Shown here piece by piece: positions 59,028 to 64,000 of a stretch of 64,000 bases of DNA. The notes under the pieces were generated by a model that did not search any database, had not been told where the DNA came from, and worked only from the letters and a program-made list of their open reading frames with translations. The translations under genes and the position numbers were made by a program. The stretch's first letter is position 1, and every line of letters begins with the position of its first letter. The DNA comes from Micromonospora tulbaghiae (GTDB taxonomy: Bacteria; Actinomycetota; Actinomycetes; Mycobacteriales; Micromonosporaceae), in assembly GCF_900091605.1 (NCBI RefSeq), contig NZ_FMCQ01000003.1:757656-821655 (forward strand), written 5' to 3'.

Positions 59028-60467
59028 GTGACCGCCTCCGTCCGCCCGATGCCCGCGCTGCTGGGCCTGCCCGTCGTCACGGGGGCCACGGCGGGGGCGT
59101 GCGTCGTCGCGCTCGCCGGCCTGGGTGCGGCCGGTCACGGCGGCTTCGCGACCGAGCCGGCCGGCACTCTCGCCCTGGCCGTGGCGGCAGTGGCCGCGGC
59201 AGTCGCCGCGTCCCGGCTCGCCCGGTCGGGCCACCGCGCCGCCGGGCGGCTGGCGGCCGGGCTCGCCGCGTCGCTGCTGGCGTACCTGGGGTTCGCCGTC
59301 CTGGCGGTGGCCACCGTCGCGGCCGGGCACCGGTGGGCCGGTCCGGCCGTCGCGGCGTGGAACTCGGCGTGGATCCCGCCGCTCGCGCTCCTGCAACTGA
59401 CCGCCTCGGCCGCCGTCCGCACCGGCACTGTCACCCCGAAGGCGCACCGGTACGTGGGTCTCGTCCTCGGTGCGGCCACGCTCGTCAACGCGCTGCTGAC
59501 GACGGCGACCGAGCCGTTCGACGGGCTGCCGACGATCGCGGGGGAGTCCTGGCGTACCGCGTTCGCCCCGGTCGGCGCCGCCGTCACCCTGCTGGGCGTG
59601 GCGGCGTTGCTCCTGCTGCCGGTGACGCTCTGGCGGGCCGCCCTCGGCTCGCACCACACCGTGCGGGCGCGGCTCGGCGTGGCCGCCGCGGCCACCACCG
59701 CGGCGCCGTTGACTGTCGTCTTCTGCCTGCTCCTCGCGATCGCCCGCGCCCCCGGTGACGTCGAGCCGTCGCTGGGCTCGGTCGCGTTCCTGGTGGCCCT
59801 GTCCGGCACCGCCGTGTTCGCCGTGGCCTGCGCGGTCACCGCCGCGCGGGGCGCCACCGAGCCTCGCCGGGTCGGCACTGTGGTGCGCGCCACCGGCCTG
59901 GCCGCCGCGGCCCTCCTGGTCGTCGGCGTCGGCACGCTCGCCGCCGCTCCGGGCTCGTCCCTGGGCCCGACCTCGGTCGCCCTGGTCGTGTCCGCGCTGA
60001 CGGTCGTGGTGGGTGGCGGGGCGTGGGCCGGCACCGGCCGGCTGGCGGCGTTACTCACCGCCGCGCCGGCAGTGTCGGTGGCAGCGCCGGTGACGCCGCG
60101 AGGCGGCGCGGAGGGTACGTCGGTAGGCGACGCGCCACCGGACGCCTCCGGTGCGGCGGTGCATGCCCCGGCGTCGGCCGGCGCGGGAGTGCCTGCCCCG
60201 GCGTCGGCCGGTGCGGTTCCGGCATCGGTCGGTCCGGTTCCGGCATCGGTCGGAGGGCTGACGGCGCGCGAGCGTGAGGTGCTCGCCGCGCTCGCCGAAG
60301 GCGCCAGCAACGCCGGGATCGCGGCGCAGCTCGTGGTCTCCGAGCGCACCGTCGACGCCCACCTGCGCGCCATCTTCGTCAAGCTCGACCTGACCCCGGG
60401 CGGCGACACGAACCGGCGGGTACGGGCGGCGCGGATCTGGCTGGAGCACGCACGACAGCGGCGCTGA
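59028..60467 (+). CDS. Membrane-bound LuxR-type transcriptional regulator with a TTA codon
   Basis: 479 residues. About eight hydrophobic segments occupy residues 10-340, a disordered Ala/Pro/Gly/Ser-rich linker with tandem repeats (PASAGAGVPAPASAG; PASVGPVPASVGG) covers about 345-405, and the C terminus is a LuxR helix-turn-helix: LTAREREVLAALAEGASNAG (in part), VSERTVDAHLRAIFVKL. A DNA-binding domain tethered to the membrane suggests direct sensing of a membrane or cell-wall signal. Leu342 is encoded by TTA (60051-60053), rare in this DNA. GTG start; the exact N terminus is uncertain. Confidence 0.75.
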   Translation: MTASVRPMPALLGLPVVTGATAGACVVALAGLGAAGHGGFATEPAGTLALAVAAVAAAVAASRLARSGHRAAGRLAAGLAASLLAYLGFAVLAVATVAAGHRWAGPAVAAWNSAWIPPLALLQLTASAAVRTGTVTPKAHRYVGLVLGAATLVNALLTTATEPFDGLPTIAGESWRTAFAPVGAAVTLLGVAALLLLPVTLWRAALGSHHTVRARLGVAAAATTAAPLTVVFCLLLAIARAPGDVEPSLGSVAFLVALSGTAVFAVACAVTAARGATEPRRVGTVVRATGLAAAALLVVGVGTLAAAPGSSLGPTSVALVVSALTVVVGGGAWAGTGRLAALLTAAPAVSVAAPVTPRGGAEGTSVGDAPPDASGAAVHAPASAGAGVPAPASAGAVPASVGPVPASVGGLTAREREVLAALAEGASNAGIAAQLVVSERTVDAHLRAIFVKLDLTPGGDTNRRVRAARIWLEHARQRR

Positions 60468-60562
60468 TCAGGGCTTTCCCGAAGATAGGTGTTGAGGCCG
60501 ATGCCCGGGCCGGTGGTGTCTCGGCACGGTGGGGCGACACCCGATCGACGGAGGCTCCCACC

Positions 60563-61249
60563 GTGCCCGTACCGAACACCGTGCCCGTACCGAAGCTGCG
60601 CCGCGCCGCGCTCGTGGCGCTTTTCGTCCTGCTCCTGGTGGCCCTGGCCGGCCGTACCCTGTTCATGTTGTGGGAGCCGCCGTTCGACGGCGCGATCCAC
60701 TACGACGACGTACGCGATCTGGGGTCCGCGTACTGGCCCATGAACATCTACCTGGGCGGGCCCGCGTACGCCGTCTCCTGGATCGCCGCGGCGGTGTTCA
60801 TCGTCGGTCTCGCCCGTGGCCGCGCGGGCGTGCTGAACCTGGTGGGGGCCTTCCTGGCCGGCCTCGGCGGTGTGGTGTTCGCGCTGGCGATCACCGCGGA
60901 GGTGCTGCCGTTCGCCTACGCCGCCGACCCGGCCGTCCTGTCGGAGCAGGAGGGACGCGCGTTGTTCGACGTGTTCAACGACCAACTGGACGGACTGCTC
61001 CCGGCAATCCTCGGCAGCCAGGTGGCGATCGTCCTCGGCATGGTCCTGGCGCTCGCCGGGATCCTGATCGGCCGGACCATGCCGCGCCCGCTGGTCGTCG
61101 CCGGGCTCGTCTACGTCGTGGCGTTCGTGCTGGTCCCGCAGGACGCCGGTCGCGCGGTGGTCGTCGTGAGCTACCTGCTCCAGGTGGCGCTCGTCGCCGC
61201 GATCGGCTGGTACGGGCTGCGCGCCGCCACCGCCGACGAGCGCCCGTAG
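60563..61249 (+). CDS. Conserved membrane protein, four to six helices
   Basis: 228 residues. Basic start, then hydrophobic segments near residues 12-30, 62-80, 88-108, 155-175, 180-200 and 205-222, and an acidic loop (FDGAIHYDDVRDLGSAYWP, in part: HYDDVRDL) after the first. No motif identified. GTG 60563 has CGGAGG 9 nt upstream; GTG 60581 is an alternative, since GTGCCCGTACCGAA occurs twice in the first 33 bp. It ends 9 bp before a strong terminator. Confidence 0.65.
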   Translation: MPVPNTVPVPKLRRAALVALFVLLLVALAGRTLFMLWEPPFDGAIHYDDVRDLGSAYWPMNIYLGGPAYAVSWIAAAVFIVGLARGRAGVLNLVGAFLAGLGGVVFALAITAEVLPFAYAADPAVLSEQEGRALFDVFNDQLDGLLPAILGSQVAIVLGMVLALAGILIGRTMPRPLVVAGLVYVVAFVLVPQDAGRAVVVVSYLLQVALVAAIGWYGLRAATADERP

Positions 61250-61257
61250 CAGAACGA

Positions 61258-61285
61258 GCCGGCCGGATCGGGTGATCCGGCCGGC
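61258..61285. terminator. Bidirectional terminator
   Basis: Perfect 12-bp stem GCCGGCCGGATC / GATCCGGCCGGC with a GGGT loop, between the convergent membrane-protein and DUF6458 genes. Confidence 0.65.
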
Positions 61286-61325
61286 CCGATCCGGGACCGA
61301 TCAGCTCCGTCGGCCCCGGTCGCTG

Positions 61326-61571
61326 TCACATCGGCGGGGCGACGTCCCGGCGCTCCTCGACCCGGCGGTACTCCACCGGCTGCTCGGCGGTGGTGGTGAC
61401 CACCTGGCGACGACGGCCCCACACCAGCGTGGTCATGATCAGGCCGAGGACGCCGGCCGCCATCAGGATCCAGCCGACGACGTCGAGGTCGACCCCGCCG
61501 ACGCTGGCGTTGAGCGCGAACGTGAGGATCGCGCCGACCGCGATCAGGAAAATGCTCGTACCGATACCCAC
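61326..61571 (-). CDS. DUF6458-like small membrane protein
   Basis: 81 residues. The pattern GIGTSIFLIAVGAILTFALN, then VDLDVVGWILMAAGVLGLIM, two membrane helices and a charged C-terminal tail, matches DUF6458 proteins that are widespread in actinobacteria. GTG 61571 has AAGGAGG five nt upstream, a strong site that fixes the start. Function unknown. Confidence 0.82.
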   Translation of the reverse strand: MGIGTSIFLIAVGAILTFALNASVGGVDLDVVGWILMAAGVLGLIMTTLVWGRRRQVVTTTAEQPVEYRRVEERRDVAPPM

Positions 61572-61730
61572 GACAGCCTCCTTCGGGGGGATGGTTGTGC
61601 TGTCACCGGCCTCAGTACCCCGGCGGCGTGCAGCGCAACCACACGGCCACCGGGTGCGGCGGGGGCCTGCCGCACGGCGATCTTGGCATCGGGTAGAGTT
61701 CACCCCGTCGCCGGCGCGAACCGGCGGCAC

Positions 61731-61803
61731 GCGGACGTAGCGCAGCTGGTAGCGCATCACCTTGCCAAGGTGAGGGTCGCGGGTTCGAATCCCGTCGTCC
61801 GCT
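61731..61803 (+). tRNA. tRNA-Gly (GCC), second copy
   Basis: 73 nt, identical to the tRNA at 57702. TAGAGT at 61694-61699 is its probable -10; the -35 is poor. No encoded CCA. Confidence 0.95.
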
Positions 61804-61814
61804 CGCGATTGCCC

Positions 61815-61886
61815 GGGCGATTGGCGCAGTGGGAGCGCGCTTCCTTGACACGGAAGAGGTCACTGGTTCAAACCCAGTATCGCCCA
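61815..61886 (+). tRNA. tRNA-Val (GAC), second copy
   Basis: 72 nt, same sequence as the tRNA at 57893 but followed by CCG instead of CCA. It lies 11 bp after tRNA-Gly, with no tRNA-Cys between. Confidence 0.94.
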
Positions 61887-62053
61887 CCGAGAGTCACCCT
61901 CACCGCCCGCCGGCGCCGCCGGTCGATCGGCGGACGCATCCCACCGGACGGTCCGTACCGGCCACATCGGTCACCCGGCTCCACCGTGCGGGTTATTCAG
62001 CCGCTGCCACCGCGCGTGTCACTGTGATGCCCGATGCGCAGGGAGGCGGTCAC

Positions 62054-63700
62054 ATGCACATGATCGAGCGGGGACGGTGGCGGCGGACGGCCGCCCGGTT
62101 AGGGGCGGCGACAGTCGTCGCGGCGGCCGGGGTGACGGTCTCGGCCGCGCCCGCGCAGGCCACCGCGACGCGGACGGCGGCGTTCTTCAGCATGGACGAG
62201 CCGGCGTCGTCGACGGTCCTGACCGACTACAGCGGCAACGGCCGCCACGGCACGATCGGCGGCGAGGTGGTCACCGGCGCGCTCTACGCCGGGGCGACCG
62301 GCCACCGCTTCGCCACCCACCTGCCCACCGACCAGGAGTACGTCCCGGGCCACGTCGACCTGGTGCCGCACAGCACCGACTTCAACCCGGACGCCGGGGA
62401 CTTCTCGGTGACCATCCGCTACCGGACCACGTACTCCTTCGGCAACATCCTCCAGAAGGGACAGGGCAACACGGCCGGCGGCTACTGGAAGTTCGAGGCG
62501 CCGAACGGCAAGCCGAAGTGCCTGTTCCGGGGCGCGGACGGCGCCTCCCGTACCGGCTACACGGACGTGCCGATCTCCGACGGCCAGTGGCACACGGTCA
62601 CCTGCAACCGCACCTCCGCGTACGTGGAGATGTACGTCGACGGCGTGCGGACCAGCCGCCTCAACGGGCCGACCGGCACCATCGCTAACACCTGGCCGCT
62701 GTCCGCCGGCGGCAAGAGCCAGTGCGACGGTACGAAGGTCACCTGCGACTACTTCGCCGGCGACATCGACTACGTGAAGATCCTGAAGGGATCGGGCGGC
62801 CCGGCCAACCAGGCGCCGGTGGCAGCGCTGACGCCGACCTGCTCCGGACTGGTGTGCACGTTCTCCGGCGCGGCCTCCACCGACGCCGACGGCGCGATCC
62901 AGGACCACAGCTGGAACTTCGGCGACGGGGACTCCACCGGCACCGCCTCCGTACCGACCACGTCGCACACGTACGCGGCCGCCGGCACCTACCCGGTCAC
63001 GCTCACCGTCACCGACGACCGGGGCGCCACCGGCACCGCGACCGTCGACGTGACAGTGGCGCCCGTACCGGAGCGGATCTCGTTCGTCGGCCAGGCCACC
63101 GCGAACGCCAACTGGACCAGCCACACGGTCACCGTCCCGGCGGGCGTGCAGGCCGGTGACACGCTGCTGCTCCTGCTCAGCCAGAACACGCACACCGGCA
63201 CCGGCGAGCCGACCGGGGTGAGCGGCTGGACCAGGCTCGACCGGCTCGACGGCGGCTTCGCCACCACCACCGCATGGTGGAAGACGGCGAGTGCGGGTGA
63301 CGCCGGAACGGCGGTCCGGGTGACACTGGACAGTCAGGCGAAGGGCAACCTGGTGCTGGCCGCGTACCGGGGGGTCGCCCCGGTCGCGCCCGTCTTCGCC
63401 AGGGCCACCGACCCGGCGAGCACCGCCACCCGGATCACCCCGTACGCGCCGGTGACCGCCGCACAGAGCTGGGCCGTGTCGTACTGGCTGCACGGCGACA
63501 GCACCTCCACCGCGCTCACCCCGCCGTCCGGCGTGGCGGTGCGCAGCAACACCTCGCAGACCGGCGGCGGCCGGGTGACCGGCCTGCTCGCCGACTCGGC
63601 GAGCAGCGTGCCGACCGGCAGCTACGGCGGACTCACCGCCACCGGCGCCGCGGCCAGCACGACCACCACCACGTGGACGTTCGTCCTGCCCCCGGCCTGA
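62054..63700 (+). CDS. Secreted LamG/PKD-domain protein with a TTA codon
   Basis: 548 residues. Signal peptide to about residue 34 (AAPAQA), a LamG/concanavalin-like domain (about 38-250, with YSFGNILQKGQG and the paired SQCDG/VTCDY cysteines) and a PKD domain (about 255-340, HSWNFGDGDSTG). The C-terminal ~200 residues form a beta-sandwich with Thr/Ser-rich strands. No catalytic residues; probable carbohydrate or surface binding. ATG 62054 follows GGGAGG by 7 nt. Leu16 in the signal peptide is TTA (62099-62101). Confidence 0.8.
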   Translation: MHMIERGRWRRTAARLGAATVVAAAGVTVSAAPAQATATRTAAFFSMDEPASSTVLTDYSGNGRHGTIGGEVVTGALYAGATGHRFATHLPTDQEYVPGHVDLVPHSTDFNPDAGDFSVTIRYRTTYSFGNILQKGQGNTAGGYWKFEAPNGKPKCLFRGADGASRTGYTDVPISDGQWHTVTCNRTSAYVEMYVDGVRTSRLNGPTGTIANTWPLSAGGKSQCDGTKVTCDYFAGDIDYVKILKGSGGPANQAPVAALTPTCSGLVCTFSGAASTDADGAIQDHSWNFGDGDSTGTASVPTTSHTYAAAGTYPVTLTVTDDRGATGTATVDVTVAPVPERISFVGQATANANWTSHTVTVPAGVQAGDTLLLLLSQNTHTGTGEPTGVSGWTRLDRLDGGFATTTAWWKTASAGDAGTAVRVTLDSQAKGNLVLAAYRGVAPVAPVFARATDPASTATRITPYAPVTAAQSWAVSYWLHGDSTSTALTPPSGVAVRSNTSQTGGGRVTGLLADSASSVPTGSYGGLTATGAAASTTTTTWTFVLPPA

Positions 63701-63717
63701 CCCATCGGGTACGCGAG

Positions 63718-63751
63718 AAGGCCGGCACCCCGGGTTCGGGGTGCCGGCCTT
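63718..63751. terminator. Bidirectional terminator
   Basis: Perfect 15-bp stem AAGGCCGGCACCCCG and its complement, GGTT loop, T-rich on the right. It lies between the convergent LamG/PKD gene and the partial gene at the window edge. Confidence 0.85.
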
Positions 63752-63763
63752 TCACTGTCTTGC

Positions 63764-64000
63764 TTACTTGTTCCAGTGCTGGGCGACGAGGTCGGCGGCC
63801 TGCTGCTCCCACTGGGCGTAGTGGTCCGGGTAGGCCGAGACCTGGACGGTCTGGGCGGCCTTGGTCAGCGGCATGTCCTGCCAGCCGTCGACCTGCTTCA
63901 GACCCTTCAGAAACGCCGTGGTCGAGTACTCGGGGTCGGTGATCTGCTCCACCGTGCCCCACCCGCTGGACGGACGCTGCTGGAACAGGCCCTGCGAGTC
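63764..64000 (-). CDS. Partial cell-wall-type protein, C-terminal end (start outside window)
   Basis: The frame is open to base 64000, so the N terminus is missing; the last 78 residues are visible. The motifs DSQGLFQQRPSSGWGT, the DPEYSTTAFLKGL segment and the C-terminal PLTKAAQTVQVSAYPDHYAQW resemble the C-terminal half of secreted transglycosylase/M23-associated proteins of actinobacteria. A ricin or peptidase domain might precede it. TAA stop, 12 bp beyond a shared terminator. Confidence 0.7.
   Translation of the reverse strand, partial: DSQGLFQQRPSSGWGTVEQITDPEYSTTAFLKGLKQVDGWQDMPLTKAAQTVQVSAYPDHYAQWEQQAADLVAQHWNK

Noticed and set aside
61683..61699. TTGGCA/TAGAGT promoter for the second tRNA block
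   Set aside because: The two boxes are only 5 bp apart, too close to act as a -35/-10 pair; only TAGAGT is retained as a possible -10.
57702..61886. Integrated genomic island between the two tRNA blocks
   Set aside because: No integrase, transposase or excisionase lies between them, and the repeats are whole tRNA genes rather than att-site fragments.

Overview
This is a very GC-rich actinobacterial chromosome segment, with GTG starts, four-base stop/start overlaps and probable leaderless promoters throughout. A cellobiose-type uptake operon, multidomain secreted cellulase and xylanase, an ACT-GNAT acetyltransferase and an actinobacterial bioB-bsaP pair all fit Micromonosporaceae, most likely Micromonospora. 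That genus call is inference. I see no rRNA, CRISPR array, intact insertion sequence, prophage or integrase.

Layout. 1-6.0 kb: a four-gene ABC exporter of the FtsX/MacB type, whose first gene is cut by the window edge. 6.1-15.1 kb: single housekeeping and regulatory genes (acetyltransferases, PucR-type regulator, beta-propeller protein, secreted tripeptidyl aminopeptidase, ATP-dependent DNA ligase, AlkA-like glycosylase). 15.2-17.6 kb: an ECF sigma/anti-sigma pair beside a secreted-repeat lipoprotein. 17.6-24.9 kb: a minus-strand operon in the order HerA-like ATPase, SbcD (Mre11), SbcC (Rad50), NurA-like nuclease and a spermidine-synthase-like protein. This is the gene order known from archaeal end-resection operons and is the most interesting block here. 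25.5-27.1 kb: a RibD-like reductase translationally coupled to a 39-residue cysteine-rich protein, then a pRiA4b-ORF3-type protein.

27.2-33.2 kb: a cellobiose-type ABC importer, a GH1 beta-glucosidase and a LacI/CebR regulator, with two CebR-like operators bracketing the promoter. A third matching operator precedes a GH9 cellulase at 39.7 kb, so uptake, intracellular hydrolysis and extracellular hydrolysis look like one regulon. A GH10-CBM13-GH62 xylanase/arabinofuranosidase follows under a different repeat. Between these lie an acyl-CoA dehydrogenase plus APH-like kinase pair, two ACT-domain genes (one fused to an acetyltransferase) and an aldehyde dehydrogenase.

45.4-49.7 kb: biotin genes bioB-bsaP on the minus strand divergent from bioF-bioD. 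49.7-55.7 kb: a two-component system, an ABC-2 exporter, a P450 and a methyltransferase. The kinase and exporter promoters share the palindrome TGACTTTCGTCA and an identical TAGCGT -10 box placed 6-7 nt before the start codon. 55.8-64 kb: a membrane-anchored protein, a TetR regulator, a Gly-Cys-Val tRNA cluster and a second Gly-Val copy 4 kb on. Two genes beside the tRNA copies, a membrane LuxR regulator and a secreted LamG/PKD protein, each hold one rare TTA codon. The window ends inside a cell-wall-type protein. All assignments come from reading the sequence; no database search was run.
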